A stretch of DNA of 64,000 nt. It comes from Chloroflexota bacterium (GTDB lineage Bacteria; Chloroflexota; UBA11872; UBA12225; JAJDUF01). The stretch covers positions 124,001 through 188,000 of the forward strand of contig JAJDUF010000004.1 of NCBI GenBank assembly GCA_022826725.1. The letters run 5' to 3'. Below are positions 1 through 9,384 of this stretch, one piece after another. Below the pieces are notes generated by a model. The model was given only the letters and a program-made list of their open reading frames with translations, ran no database searches and was not told the DNA's origin. Position 1 is the first letter of the stretch. Each line of letters begins with the position of its first letter. The position numbers and the translations under genes were made by a program.

Positions 1-273
1 GTGGTCTACGCGGAGCTTGTCCCAGCTTTTGGCGACCGCAACGCACTTGAAGAGGCGCTGCGGGAGATCGGCGCGGTCAGCTCTCCCATCAATACCGCTA
101 TCGCTTACCAAGCCGGAGTGCGCTGGTTACGCTACCGCCAAGCCGGCGGGTCACGGAACCGTATCATCACCGACTTCCTGATTGGCGCCCACGCCGCTGC
201 GATGGCCGATACCTTTCTTACGCGAGATCGAGGCTTCTACGCGACCTACTTCCCGGAGTTGCAAGGCAATTAA
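1..273 (+). CDS. PIN-domain protein (VapC-like toxin), 5' end outside the window
   Basis: This is the C-terminal 90 residues of a PIN-domain ribonuclease of the VapC toxin type. PIN domains hold Mg2+ with three or four acidic residues. The visible part has the middle acidic residue in YAEL (E5), a D58 in the TDFLIGAHA helix and D76 in the TRDRGFY strand, which is the classic end of the domain. The N-terminal strand with the first conserved Asp (about 30-40 residues) is missing because the window begins here, so the GTG at position 1 is probably an internal valine. The cognate antitoxin would be expected just upstream and cannot be seen. Family assignment is firm; activity and target are unknown. 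Confidence 0.75.
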   Translation: MVYAELVPAFGDRNALEEALREIGAVSSPINTAIAYQAGVRWLRYRQAGGSRNRIITDFLIGAHAAAMADTFLTRDRGFYATYFPELQGN

Positions 274-347
274 GCTGTCCCCTTCATCGGGCAGCGGGGA
301 TGCCAGCAGCGCCCTCCGTGGGCGCGATCCCGTACAATCACCCTGCC

Positions 348-713
348 ATGAGTGACCTCACCTTCCGACAGTCCCAGCAGTTGGTGGACCAGTGGGTCCG
401 CGAGCAAGAAACCGACTACTGGCATCCTCTCGCGCAGTTGGCGCGGCTCACCGAAGAGTTAGGCGAAACGGCACGGCTCGTCAATCACCTGTACGGTGAA
501 AAACCGAAGCGCCCCGACGAGAGCGAGCAGGACTTGGGCCTCGAGTTGGCCGACTTGCTCTACACGATCATCTGTCTCGCCAACTCCCAAGGCATTGACA
601 TCCAAGACAGCTTCGAGCGCGTGCTGGCCAAGTACCGCCAGCGCGACGCTGCGCGCTACCGTCGGGCAACCGCTCCCGCTCCGGGACGGGCTGACCGGCA
701 GGACGGCACCTAG
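348..713 (+). CDS. MazG-like nucleotide pyrophosphohydrolase
   Basis: A 121-residue all-alpha NTP pyrophosphohydrolase of the single-domain MazG-like type, which hydrolyses (d)NTPs to monophosphates and pyrophosphate. The metal-binding signature is visible: E36, E37 and E40 in LTEELGE and E66/D69 in LELADLLY. Length fits the small MazG-like family rather than the two-domain E. coli enzyme. An in-frame ATG at 300 would add 16 residues (PAAPSVGAIPYN) that are not part of the fold, so the ATG at 348 is preferred. The next gene starts 28 bases downstream on the same strand. The tail after about residue 104 is low-complexity Ala/Arg/Pro. Confidence 0.82.
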   Translation: MSDLTFRQSQQLVDQWVREQETDYWHPLAQLARLTEELGETARLVNHLYGEKPKRPDESEQDLGLELADLLYTIICLANSQGIDIQDSFERVLAKYRQRDAARYRRATAPAPGRADRQDGT

Positions 714-741
714 CCGGTAGGCTGCGCGGCGCCAACATTCC

Positions 742-1932
742 ATGAACACGCGCACGCCGCTGCGAACGCTCTACGGCCTCGTCGCTTGGCTCCACGTCAT
801 CGTCGGAGCCGGCCTCGCCATCCAAGGCCCGGCGCTACCGCACATTCGCGCCACGTTTGGCCTCAGTCTCTTCGGGGTGAGTTGGCTCTTTCCGGCCATG
901 TCGCTCGGCCATCTGCTGGGCGTGCTCGGCAGCGGCGTGCCCAGCATCACCCATCGCCGCCGCCTCATGACCGTGTTCGGCACCGCCATGCTCACGAGCG
1001 GCTTTGCCGTGCTGGGTGGTGCTCCACAGTGGGCTGTAGCACTCGCTGGCGGCCTGGTGCTCGGATTGGGCTTTGGCTGCCTCGACGTAGTGCTCAACGC
1101 CGCCGTTGGAGACGGTATTCCAGAGCCACGGCGCAAGGCCCGCGTCCTCAACGTGCTGCACACGTTCTTCTCGGTGGGTACGTTGCTCGGACCACTCCTG
1201 TGGGCCTGGGGTCTGGAGTACGACGCCACGTGGCGGCAGGCATTCCTACTCGGCGCCCTCCTGCTGGCACCAAGCCTGCTCGCGGCGTTGACCGCCTGGT
1301 ACCCGGCTGCCCCGCCGCCGCGTGCCGCCCGGCCGCCGGCCTGGCGTCTCCTCCTCGCCGACGCCTCGTTACGCTGGCTGGCGCTCATGATGCTGCTGTA
1401 CGTAGGCGTGGAATTCGGCATTGCCGCCTGGCTAACCACCTACATGATCGAGTTGCACGGCGCCACTCCCGCCGCCGGCGCGCGCGCGACGGCCGCCTTC
1501 TGGGCCGCGCTCCTCGTTGGCCGGCTCGCTGCCGCCGGCCTCACCGGGCGGTGGAGCGTCCGGCGAGTGCTGCTCACCAGCATGAGTGGTGCAGTCGGGG
1601 CAATGGTCGTAGCCATCACCACCACGAGCAGCGGGGTAGCCATCGCTGCATTTGCGTTCGCCGGATTCTGCATCGGCGGCATCTTCCCCACTCTCGTAGC
1701 CGTGGCGCAGGCACGACTGCCGCTCCACAGCGGGCCAACCACCGCCTTGATGATGGGCAGCGCCTCCGTCGGCTTGCTGGTCCTGCCATTGCTGATGGGT
1801 GTAGTCGGCGAGCTTTGGGGTGTCGGCGCCACGATGATCGGCGCGGCCGTAACAGCCGGCGCGATGCTAGCGACGGGTTTTCGTGCTCTTGCGCCGTCGT
1901 CGGCCGGAGGCGGGCGCCGCTATTCGAGGTAG
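742..1932 (+). CDS. MFS permease
   Basis: A 396-residue major facilitator superfamily transporter in the cytoplasmic membrane with about 12 hydrophobic segments in two halves, separated by a short basic/Pro-rich loop near residues 190-200 ([12 protein letters not shown]). The loop after the second helix has the family-like [10 protein letters not shown] segment. Substrate cannot be told from sequence; the compact loops and the hydrophobic second half resemble sugar or drug exporters of the FucP/YbjJ type. It ends in a 13-base convergent overlap with the 3' end of the sigma factor gene on the other strand. The ATG at 742 is the first in frame; no strong Shine-Dalgarno is visible. Confidence 0.8.
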   Translation: MNTRTPLRTLYGLVAWLHVIVGAGLAIQGPALPHIRATFGLSLFGVSWLFPAMSLGHLLGVLGSGVPSITHRRRLMTVFGTAMLTSGFAVLGGAPQWAVALAGGLVLGLGFGCLDVVLNAAVGDGIPEPRRKARVLNVLHTFFSVGTLLGPLLWAWGLEYDATWRQAFLLGALLLAPSLLAALTAWYPAAPPPRAARPPAWRLLLADASLRWLALMMLLYVGVEFGIAAWLTTYMIELHGATPAAGARATAAFWAALLVGRLAAAGLTGRWSVRRVLLTSMSGAVGAMVVAITTTSSGVAIAAFAFAGFCIGGIFPTLVAVAQARLPLHSGPTTALMMGSASVGLLVLPLLMGVVGELWGVGATMIGAAVTAGAMLATGFRALAPSSAGGGRRYSR

Positions 1933-3023
1933 TCGCGCAAGCGCCGGCTGCGGCTGGGGTGGCGCAGCTTGCGGAGCGCCTTCGCTTCGATCTGGCGAAT
2001 GCGCTCGCGCGTCACCTTGAAGGCTTTACCGACCTCTTCGAGCGTGCGGTTGCGCCCATCGTCGAGACCGTACCGCAGACGCAGGACCTCCCGCTCGCGC
2101 GCAGTGAGCGAGTCGAGCACGCTCTCCACTTGATCTTGGAGGGCACGGCGCGTGGCCTCGTCGGCCGGCACCACCGCCGCCTCGTCGGGGATGAGGTTGC
2201 CGAGTGTGTTGCTATTTTCTTCCCCGACCGGTGTTTCCAGGGAGACCGGTTCCTTGGCAATGTTGAGTAGCTCTTCAACCCGCTCCGGCGCCAGGCCCAT
2301 CGCGCGCGCCAACTCCTCGGGGTTGGCCTCGCGCCCATGCTCTTGCTGATACTGGCGCGAAATACGCACCAGCTTATTGATAAGCTCCACCACATGCACG
2401 GGAATGCGGATCGTGCGGGCCTGATCGGCAATCGCCCGCGTAACGGCCTGCCTGATCCACCAGGTCGCATACGTGGAAAACTTGAAGCCGCGCGTATAGT
2501 CGAACCGCTCGACGGCCTTGATGAGGCCGATATTCCCTTCCTGCACGAGGTCGAGTAGGGTCAGCCCGCGGCCCTGATACCGCTTGGCGACGGAGACGGC
2601 CAGCCGTAGATTGGCTTCGATCAGATGGCGGCGGGCACTCTCGTCACCCTCGGTCATCCGCCGGGCGATCTCCACCTCTTCCGCCGCGGTCAACAGTGGG
2701 ACTTTGCCGATCTCGTGGAGGTAGAGGCGCACCGGATCGTCAATGGCAACCTCGGGCAGGTCCTCGAAGGCCCGCGCCAGCTCCTCGGAGCTTGGTGGCG
2801 CCGCCTCATCCCGCTCGGCCTGCGCCGAATCCTCGTCGGTGACGATCTCGATACCGGCTTCCTGAATGCGCTCGTACAGCGGGTCCAGGTTGGCCGGAAC
2901 GGCGGCCTGTAGCTCGGCCGCCGCGTCAACAACGTCCCGGTGCGTGAGGTACTGCTGCCGGCGGCCCTTCGCCACAAGCTGCGCGACAACCGTAGCCCAC
3001 TCTGAGGAGTTTTCTGCCACCAT
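1920..3023 (-). CDS. rpoD: RNA polymerase primary sigma factor (sigma-70 family)
   Basis: Primary sigma factor that directs RNA polymerase to housekeeping promoters. It has a short acidic N-terminus, region 1.2 ([17 protein letters not shown]), region 2 with the core-binding and -10 recognition helix ([20 protein letters not shown], then [14 protein letters not shown]), region 3, and region 4 with a C-terminal helix-turn-helix ([20 protein letters not shown]). At 367 residues it is the short form lacking the E. coli non-conserved insert. A GTG at 3086 would add 21 residues lacking similarity to sigma factors, so the ATG at 3023 is preferred; neither has a clear Shine-Dalgarno. It lies just downstream of dnaG, as in the macromolecular-synthesis operon. 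Confidence 0.95.
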   Translation of the reverse strand: MVAENSSEWATVVAQLVAKGRRQQYLTHRDVVDAAAELQAAVPANLDPLYERIQEAGIEIVTDEDSAQAERDEAAPPSSEELARAFEDLPEVAIDDPVRLYLHEIGKVPLLTAAEEVEIARRMTEGDESARRHLIEANLRLAVSVAKRYQGRGLTLLDLVQEGNIGLIKAVERFDYTRGFKFSTYATWWIRQAVTRAIADQARTIRIPVHVVELINKLVRISRQYQQEHGREANPEELARAMGLAPERVEELLNIAKEPVSLETPVGEENSNTLGNLIPDEAAVVPADEATRRALQDQVESVLDSLTAREREVLRLRYGLDDGRNRTLEEVGKAFKVTRERIRQIEAKALRKLRHPSRSRRLRDYLE

Positions 3024-3089
3024 AGAGGTACAACCCGGCAGGTTGTGGAATCCTGCCGCCACAGTAAGGAAAGAGCGATGGCCCACCGT

Positions 3090-4997
3090 CTAGGCGGGTG
3101 CCGCAGTATACAAGGGTGGTCGGCTACGGGCAAGCTGGACGCGGTTGAGGTCGTTGTGTAGCTCGACTTGCCGCTGGAGCAACTCGGTCAGGTCATCCGG
3201 CTGTTGGGCAGCGGCCAACTGCGCCTGTACGCGCCGCTGCATCTCCTTGAGTGCTTCCTCTCGCAAGCGCAGCGTCACTTGAATGAGGTCGGCCTGGCGC
3301 TGTGAGCTTGTGGTTGGTGGACTCTTGGCAATGTGCTCGACGAGCTTGTCGAAGTGGGGCCGGAGGCTCTCGTCGAGCATCGCGCGAATGGCGGCGTCCG
3401 TTAGCTTTCCTGCAGCCGGCTGCACTGAGTCGGGTGTTCGGGTGGTGGCCTGCACCACCGCGCGGTAGATCTCGCGGTACTCCGGCCGCCGAAAGTCGGC
3501 CGCGGTCGGTCGGTAGACGAGGTCCGCCAGCAGGTCGGGCGCAGACAGCAGCGCGATGAGGCAGTGACGCTCCAGTTTCTCCAGGGCTTCCGGTGATCCT
3601 GCCCGTGGCTGCTCCAACAAGACCGATGCGCCGGCCTCGCCGGGGGGCGGCGGCTCGTCCCGGCGCGTGGATCGCCGGGGCGTCCTCCGGCGCGATGCAG
3701 CCATCGCCGCTTGGACGGTCTGCTCGTCCACTCCCAAGCGCTCCGCCAACATTGCGACATAGGGCGCGCGGGCGATGGGGTCGCCGACCGCGCGGATGAG
3801 CGGGAGGACGCGAGACGCCACGGCGGACTTCTCGCGCGCGTTGCTGAGATCGGCCCCGGCGACGGCCGCGTCAATCGCAAACTCGACGAACGGCTTGGCC
3901 TGCTCGATCAACGTCTCCCATTGCTGTGGATCGGCGCGGATCACATCGTCCGGGTCGCGGCCGGACGGCAGCGTGGCAACGCGAACCTCGCCTTGGATGC
4001 CAGGCACCGTACCCGAAGCCAGCGCCTCGTGCATGACATCCAATCCACGAAGGGTCGCCGCTTGGCCGGCGCTATCGGCATCGAGCGCCAGCACGAGGTT
4101 CTGGCTGTAGCGACGTAACTGGCGCACTTGCTGCGCGGTCAGCGCCGTGCCCAAGGCGGCCACGACGTTGGTATAGCCGTGCTGGTGTGCGATCACCGCA
4201 TCCGTGTAGCCCTCGACAATGATGACCTGCTCTTCACGTCGGATGGCCTGCCGCGCCTGATCGAGACCGTAGAGCACGGTGCTCTTGTCGAACAGCGGCG
4301 TTTGCGGCGAGTTGAGATATTTCGGCTGACCCTCACCGAGAATCCGGCCCCCAAACCCGATCACCGCGCCGCCGGCATCGCGGATGGGAAAGAGTAGCCG
4401 TCCCCGAAATAGGTCATACCGGCTGCCGTCACGCTCACCTTCACGCAGCAGACCGGCCTCAACGGCAAGCTCCGGAGCATGGCGCCGCTGCCGCAGGTGT
4501 TTCAGAAGCACGTCCCAGCGGTCGGGAGCGTAGCCGAGACCAAAGCGCTCGACGGTAGCCGCCGTCAGGCCGCGCGATTGCACGTACTTGCGAGCGGCTT
4601 GCGCTTCGGGCGTGCGCGCTTCAAGCAGCTGCCGGTGGTAGAAGGCTGCCGCTTCATTCAGCGCCGCGAGCAGCCGCTGGCGTTTCTCCGTGGCCTGGGG
4701 GTCCCGGCGGCGCTCGGGAAGGTCCACACCGGCGCGTTGGGCCAATTGGCGCAGCGCCTCCCCGAAATCGAGGTGCTCGGTCTCCTGCAGCCAGGTGAAC
4801 GCATCACCGCTCTTGCCGCAGCCAAAGCAGTGGTATGAGCCTTGATCGGGATAGACGACGAACGACGGCGTCTTCTCGTCGTGGAACGGGCACAACCCCT
4901 TGAGGGTACGCCCGGCCTTCTTGAGCGCCACGCGGCTGCCGACGAGGTCGGCGATGTCCACCCGCTGCTTGATTTCGTCAATGACTGGATCGGCCAT
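3090..4997 (-). CDS. dnaG: DNA primase
   Basis: A 635-residue primase that makes RNA primers at the replication fork. The N-terminal CHC2 zinc finger is intact (C36, H39, C57, C60). The catalytic core follows, with the TOPRIM glutamate in IIVEGYTDAV and the DxD-type acidic pair in LALDADSAG. The C-terminal part beyond about residue 440 is the helicase-interacting region and is rich in Arg/Pro linkers (RRTPRRSTRRDEPPPP). The ATG at 4997 gives the canonical start MADPVIDEIK. The rpoD gene follows immediately, so the pair is probably co-transcribed. Confidence 0.96.
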   Translation of the reverse strand: MADPVIDEIKQRVDIADLVGSRVALKKAGRTLKGLCPFHDEKTPSFVVYPDQGSYHCFGCGKSGDAFTWLQETEHLDFGEALRQLAQRAGVDLPERRRDPQATEKRQRLLAALNEAAAFYHRQLLEARTPEAQAARKYVQSRGLTAATVERFGLGYAPDRWDVLLKHLRQRRHAPELAVEAGLLREGERDGSRYDLFRGRLLFPIRDAGGAVIGFGGRILGEGQPKYLNSPQTPLFDKSTVLYGLDQARQAIRREEQVIIVEGYTDAVIAHQHGYTNVVAALGTALTAQQVRQLRRYSQNLVLALDADSAGQAATLRGLDVMHEALASGTVPGIQGEVRVATLPSGRDPDDVIRADPQQWETLIEQAKPFVEFAIDAAVAGADLSNAREKSAVASRVLPLIRAVGDPIARAPYVAMLAERLGVDEQTVQAAMAASRRRTPRRSTRRDEPPPPGEAGASVLLEQPRAGSPEALEKLERHCLIALLSAPDLLADLVYRPTAADFRRPEYREIYRAVVQATTRTPDSVQPAAGKLTDAAIRAMLDESLRPHFDKLVEHIAKSPPTTSSQRQADLIQVTLRLREEALKEMQRRVQAQLAAAQQPDDLTELLQRQVELHNDLNRVQLARSRPPLYTAAPA

Positions 4998-5108
4998 GAT
5001 GCATGAGGGGCATCGGTGTCATAGCCAAGGCGGCAACCGCCCCCGCCTCCGATACAACGGCGGCGGGGACGCTCCGGTTGCCCGATGCCGAACGGTCAAC
5101 GCGCCGGG

Positions 5109-7934
5109 CTACACGTCGCGCGGGCCGCTGTGCGCCAGCGCCGCCTGAGCGGCTGCCAAGCGGGCCACGGGCACGCGGAACGGCGAGCAACTGACGTAGT
5201 CCAGACCGATATCGTGGCAATACGTCACCGACGCCGGATCGCCGCCGTGCTCGCCACAAATCCCGATCTCCAGTTCAGGCCGGGTCGAGCGCCCTAGCTC
5301 CACACCCATCTTGATGAGCTTCCCGACGCCGTTGCGGTCCAGCGTCTGGAAGGGGTTTTCGGGCAGGACGCCCTGCTCCATATAGGGCATCAGGAACTTG
5401 CTCTCGGCGTCGTCGCGGGAGTATCCGAAGGTCGTCTGGGTCAAGTCGTTGGTGCCGTAGCTGAAGAACTCGGCGTGCTCGGCGATCTCGTCGGCCGTGA
5501 GCGCCGCCCGCGGCAGCTCGATCATGGTGCCGAACTTGTAGTGTAGGTCCTGGCCGGTTTCCTGCTCGATTTCGGCCGCGACCTCCTCCAGTTGGTCGCG
5601 GACCATCTTCAGCTCGTTGACGTGACCGACCAACGGAATCATGATCTCCGGCCGGATATCCACACCGTTCTGGGCCAGGTCACTCGCGGCGCCGAGGATC
5701 GCCCGCACCTGCATGGCGTAGATGGCGGGGTACAGCAGGCCCAGCCGGCAGCCACGCATACCAAGCATCGGATTGGCCTCGGTCATCTGGCCGACAGCCT
5801 GTAGCAGGTACTCGGTCTCGTCCCGGTCGGCCGGAGAAACACCCCGATGCGTTAGCTCCAGGAGTTGGACCCGCAATTCTTCGTAGTTGGGTAGAAACTC
5901 GTGGAGCGGTGGGTCGAGTAGCCGGATAATCACCGGCCGGCCGGCCATCGTGCCGAGCACGCCGCGGAAGTCCTCGGTCTGGACCTCCTGCAACCGTTGG
6001 AGCGCTTCCCGATACCCCGTGACCTCTGCCGAAGCTGCAACCTTGGCCTCCTGCTCGGCCACCTGCCGTCTGGCCGCTACACGCGCGCGGCGACCCTCTG
6101 CTACAGCAAGTGCTGCCTGGCGCTGCGCCAACTCGTTCTCCAGTGCCGTGGCTTCTCCAGCCGCCAGGATCATCTGCTGCACGATGGGTAGGCGATCTTC
6201 TTCGAAGAACATATGCTCGGTGCGACAGAGGCCGATCCCCTCCGCGCCGAAACGCAGTGCCCGTTGAGCGTCCCGGGGATAGTCCGCGTTGGCCCACACG
6301 CCGAGCTGCCGGTACTCGTCGGCCCAGGTCAGCAACACCTGGAGCTCCTGCTCATCTTCCAGGTGCGTTTCCACCGTCGGGATAACGCCGGTGAACACCT
6401 CGCCGGTCGTCCCGTCAATGCTGATGGCGTCATCCTCATGCACGACTTGTCCGTTGACGGTGAACTGGCGCCGCTCCGTATCCACCAGAATGGACTCCGC
6501 ACCGGCCACGCATGACTTGCCCAAGCCCCGGGCGACCACGGCAGCATGGCTCGTGGCGCCGCCGCGCGCGGTCAGAATGCCCTGCGCGACGAGCATCCCA
6601 TGCACGTCATCGGGGTTTGTTTCCGGCCGCACCAGGATGACTGCCTCACCGGCCCCGCCCAATTCGGCGGCCCGGTCGGCATCGAAGACGGCCTTGCCGG
6701 TGGCCGCGCCAGGCGAGGCGTTCAAGCCGGTAGTCAGCCAGCGGCCGGCGGAAGAGGCCTCGGCTTTGGCCTCTTCGTCGAAGTGCGGGAGGAGCAGTTG
6801 GTAAATCTGATCCGGCTCGACCCGCTGGACCGCTTCCTCGCGGCTGATGAGTCCTTCCTGCGCCATGTCTACGGCGATCTTCACAGCGGCGGCGGCGGTC
6901 CGCTTGGCCGAGCGCGTCTGGAGCATGTACAACTTTCCGCGCTCGATAGTGAACTCCAGGTCCTGCGTATCGCGGTAGTGCTGCTCCAATCGGTCGGCGA
7001 TGGCCTCGAACTCCCGGTACACTCCGGGCATGTCGCGGGCCAACTGCGCGATGGGGCGTGGGGTCCGAATGCCCGCAACAACGTCTTCGCCCTGCGCGTT
7101 CGTCAGGAATTCGCCGAAGAGCCGCTGCTCCCCGGTCGCCGGGTCGCGGGTGAAGGCCACCCCCGTCCCCGAATCCCCGCCCATGTTGCCGAACACCATC
7201 GTCACGATGTTGACGGCCGTGCCCAAATCGTGGGGTAACTTGTGGAAGTCGCGGTAGGCATAGGCACGCGGATTGTCCCAGGAGGCGAACACCGCTTCTA
7301 TTGCTTGCCGTAGCTGCTCATACGGATCGTCCGGAAAATCCTGCCCCGCCTCCTCGCGCACCAGCGCCTTGAAGCGCTCGACCACGTCCACCAGTTGATC
7401 GGCCGTCAGGTCGGTATCCTGCGTTGCGCCGACCTCCTGCTTGACCTCATCGAGGAGCTCCTCGAAGTGCTCGCCGGGCACGCCCATCACGATCTTGCCG
7501 AACATCTGGATAAAGCGGCGGTAGGCGTCGTTGGCAAAGCGCTCGTTGCCCGTCAACTGCGCCAAACCCTGGAGCGTCTCGGTGTTAAGGCCAAGGTTGA
7601 GCACTGTGTCCATCATGCCGGGCATCGAGAACTTGGCCCCGGAGCGCACCGAAACGAGCAGGGGATTTTGCGGATCGCCAAACCGCTTGCTCGTGGCGGC
7701 CTCGACTTCCTGCATCGCGGCGAGCGTCTGGTCCCATAGCTCCGCGGGAAACTGCTTCCCGGCAGCGTTGTAGGCGTTGCAGGCTTCCGTCGTGATCGTG
7801 AAGCCCGGTGGCACCGGCAACTGGGCATTGGTCATTTCCGACAGACCAGCGCCTTTGCCTCCCAGGAGATCACGCATCTCCGCATTTCCGTCCGCGAAAC
7901 GATAGACCCATTTCGTTCCCGTCGCCGTACTCAT
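5109..7934 (-). CDS. ppdK: Pyruvate, phosphate dikinase
   Basis: Interconverts pyruvate + ATP + Pi with PEP + AMP + PPi, giving reversible glycolysis/gluconeogenesis flux. It has the N-terminal ATP-grasp domain, the swivelling phosphohistidine domain (GGATSHAAVVARG, His near residue 457) and the C-terminal PEP/pyruvate TIM barrel ending in the catalytic-Cys motif ICGEHGGDPASV (near 893). Start is set at the ATG at 7934: it has an AAGAAGGA Shine-Dalgarno and lies about 70 bases after a good promoter, whereas an upstream in-frame start at 8009 would sit at the transcription start. The 941 residues exceed the usual about 875, largely because of an Ala/Glu/Arg-rich helical insert near residues 590-645 between the EEDRLP and LLDPPLHEF segments. 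Confidence 0.95.
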   Translation of the reverse strand: MSTATGTKWVYRFADGNAEMRDLLGGKGAGLSEMTNAQLPVPPGFTITTEACNAYNAAGKQFPAELWDQTLAAMQEVEAATSKRFGDPQNPLLVSVRSGAKFSMPGMMDTVLNLGLNTETLQGLAQLTGNERFANDAYRRFIQMFGKIVMGVPGEHFEELLDEVKQEVGATQDTDLTADQLVDVVERFKALVREEAGQDFPDDPYEQLRQAIEAVFASWDNPRAYAYRDFHKLPHDLGTAVNIVTMVFGNMGGDSGTGVAFTRDPATGEQRLFGEFLTNAQGEDVVAGIRTPRPIAQLARDMPGVYREFEAIADRLEQHYRDTQDLEFTIERGKLYMLQTRSAKRTAAAAVKIAVDMAQEGLISREEAVQRVEPDQIYQLLLPHFDEEAKAEASSAGRWLTTGLNASPGAATGKAVFDADRAAELGGAGEAVILVRPETNPDDVHGMLVAQGILTARGGATSHAAVVARGLGKSCVAGAESILVDTERRQFTVNGQVVHEDDAISIDGTTGEVFTGVIPTVETHLEDEQELQVLLTWADEYRQLGVWANADYPRDAQRALRFGAEGIGLCRTEHMFFEEDRLPIVQQMILAAGEATALENELAQRQAALAVAEGRRARVAARRQVAEQEAKVAASAEVTGYREALQRLQEVQTEDFRGVLGTMAGRPVIIRLLDPPLHEFLPNYEELRVQLLELTHRGVSPADRDETEYLLQAVGQMTEANPMLGMRGCRLGLLYPAIYAMQVRAILGAASDLAQNGVDIRPEIMIPLVGHVNELKMVRDQLEEVAAEIEQETGQDLHYKFGTMIELPRAALTADEIAEHAEFFSYGTNDLTQTTFGYSRDDAESKFLMPYMEQGVLPENPFQTLDRNGVGKLIKMGVELGRSTRPELEIGICGEHGGDPASVTYCHDIGLDYVSCSPFRVPVARLAAAQAALAHSGPRDV
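6005..6155 (-). other. Alanine-rich helical insertion in PPDK
   Basis: Inside ppdK, after the segment LPIVQQMILAAGE, roughly 45-50 residues rich in Ala, Glu, Gln and Arg (such as NELAQRQAALAVAEGRRARV) precede the conserved TEDFRGVLGTMAGRPV. In typical PPDKs only about 15 residues join these points. The composition predicts a helical hairpin or coiled coil emerging from the start of the PEP-binding barrel. Confidence 0.6.
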
Positions 7935-8012
7935 CGTGTCAGTGTCCTTCTTCCTTGCCTGGAAAGTGATCGTCTCCACCGGACCGGAGTGACGCCGGCC
8001 CGGAACCACAGC

Positions 8013-8042
8013 ATTATACTACCAACTGGCATGTCCTGTAAA
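8013..8042 (-). promoter_or_regulatory. Predicted sigma-70 promoter of ppdK
   Basis: On the minus strand TTTACA (8042-8037) is followed after 18 bases by a perfect TATAAT (8018-8013), preceded by TAG. Transcription would start near 8006, giving a leader of about 70 bases before the ATG at 7934. This is the best housekeeping-type promoter seen in the window. Confidence 0.7.
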
Positions 8043-8187
8043 AACAACGCATCCTATCCCCTGAGGTGTCGTTAGCGCGAGGTCGCACGGCACTTCTGGG
8101 AGAATCGGAGTGCCTGCTGTGGCTCCGAGTGGTATTTTTCATCCGAAAACGGCACTATGTGGCAAACAGGTGACAATGTAGCGGGGT

Positions 8188-8285
8188 GGATTCCCGCTTG
8201 CGCGGGAATGACGGGCCTGAGACCGGATGGCCACTGTAAGGGCAACCCTTGTGGTTGCCCTCGTTCCCCCGCCGCCGCGGGGACA
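8188..8285. repeat. Composite palindromic intergenic repeat
   Basis: In the gap between the divergent ppdK and VOC genes three palindromes follow each other: a hairpin of the TTCCCGC-N4-GCGGGAA type at 8190-8208, a perfect 9-bp hairpin (AGGGCAACC-CTTGT-GGTTGCCCT) at 8239-8261, and a GC palindrome (CCCCGCCGCCGCGGGG) near 8267-8282. Related pieces recur elsewhere in the window (see the other repeat entries). The rest of 8043-8482 holds a weak stem (TCGGAG/CTCCGA near 8105-8130) and no gene that I can support. Confidence 0.75.
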
Positions 8286-8482
8286 AAAATGAAGTCACCG
8301 GGACCAGTATCAAAACGCTCCGCCCCTTCCAGGTCTGCGTCTCGTCAAGCCCACCGGTTCCGATCCGTCCGATCTACGTGTACTGTATTCGTAGCTCGTG
8401 TTGGGAAAGCACCCGGCTGAGTTGCCAACAGCCGGGGCTGCCGCCACCATAAGGAGCGAAACAAGAAACCGATGGAGGTGCT

Positions 8483-8866
8483 ATGACCAGACTGTTTGAA
8501 GCCGCATATCCGTTTGCCAACGACGTACTGGCATTGCCGGTAACCGATCTGGACGAGACAGTTGCCTGGTATGGGCACTGCTTCGGCTTGTCCGAGGTCG
8601 GACGCCAGGATGAGCCGGTACCCACCGTGATTATGGAGCGCGACGGCGTTCGGATCGGTTTCGCGATAAACGGCGGCGATGCTTCCCAGGACGGCGCGGC
8701 CATCAAAGTGACCGACATCCGCCGCGCTCAGGAGGAGCTCGAACGCCGCGGCGTTCAGTGCGGTGACCGGCAGGTGGACGAGCGGGACGGGCAGGAACTC
8801 CACGTGTTTTTTGTCGCTGCCCCCGATGGCCTCTGCTATTACTTCCATCAGCCGGTTGTAGACTGA
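8483..8866 (+). CDS. VOC / glyoxalase-fold protein
   Basis: A 127-residue single-module vicinal oxygen chelate protein with the beta-alpha-beta-beta-beta topology repeated twice. Typical features are ALPVTDLDETVAWYGHCFGL at residues 16-35 and the closing FVAAPDGLCYYFHQP. VOC proteins act as glyoxalases, dioxygenases, isomerases or resistance proteins; the substrate cannot be assigned. A GGAGG Shine-Dalgarno stands 6 bases before the ATG. It is divergent from ppdK and convergent with the cupin gene. Confidence 0.85.
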   Translation: MTRLFEAAYPFANDVLALPVTDLDETVAWYGHCFGLSEVGRQDEPVPTVIMERDGVRIGFAINGGDASQDGAAIKVTDIRRAQEELERRGVQCGDRQVDERDGQELHVFFVAAPDGLCYYFHQPVVD

Positions 8867-8897
8867 CCCGTTCCCTTGGCCGGCCCTTTCATGGCGG

Positions 8898-9329
8898 CTA
8901 CCTCGCGGCCGCCTCGTTGTAGACCAATTCGTCGTCGGTGACGGTGCGGCAGACAATCGCCACAACCGGCTCGGTTTGGCTCAGGTTGATCTCCTGGTGC
9001 AGTGCCCACGCGGGGACAAAGATGAAGTCGCCGGGGCCGGCGTCCGCTTGCTCCGACAAGTCCGGTCCCGAGCGGAAGCGAGCCTGGCCGGAGATGATGT
9101 AAATGCCGGATTCGCAGGCGCCATGATGATGCACGCCCGACTCCACGCCCGGCGCAACGGTCACGTGTCCCATCCAGAGTTGCTCTGCGCCGGTCGTTTC
9201 CAGCGAAACGCCGGCCTCGCGCTGCATCCCCGGCGTCTGAGTCGTGCCGCAATCTCGATTCGCCGGTCGCAGCACCTGCAGCGGAGCGGTGCCGGCTCGT
9301 GTAGCGATCTGCGCGGTCTCGGTAGTCAT
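8898..9329 (-). CDS. Cupin-domain protein
   Basis: A 143-residue single cupin. Cupin motif 1 is visible as SGVHHHGACESGIYIISG and motif 2 as PGDFIFVPAWALHQEIN, supplying the His/Glu metal ligands. Small cupins of this form are metal-binding isomerases, dioxygenases or sugar-binding proteins; no specific substrate is implied. The start at 9329 is chosen because GGAGG lies 6 bases upstream; longer in-frame starts (9350, 9449) lack this and would run into glyS. It lies downstream of glyS on the same strand. Confidence 0.85.
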   Translation of the reverse strand: MTTETAQIATRAGTAPLQVLRPANRDCGTTQTPGMQREAGVSLETTGAEQLWMGHVTVAPGVESGVHHHGACESGIYIISGQARFRSGPDLSEQADAGPGDFIFVPAWALHQEINLSQTEPVVAIVCRTVTDDELVYNEAAAR

Positions 9330-9384
9330 CGCTGCCTCCGTATCTACCATGGCGCCGGATAGCCCCGGTCCTCGCCCGTCGCCT

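Noticed and set aside
786..2270. A 494-codon open frame on the plus strand across the MFS and rpoD genes
   Set aside because: It is Arg/His/Pro-rich, overlaps two well-supported genes and has no family resemblance; a GC-rich shadow.
8105..8130. Intrinsic terminator (TCGGAG/CTCCGA stem)
   Set aside because: Only a 6-bp stem with a 12-base loop and no clean T-run after it; also located between divergent genes.
8345..8965. Minus-strand frame opposite the VOC gene
   Set aside because: No motif, and the plus-strand VOC protein is well supported.
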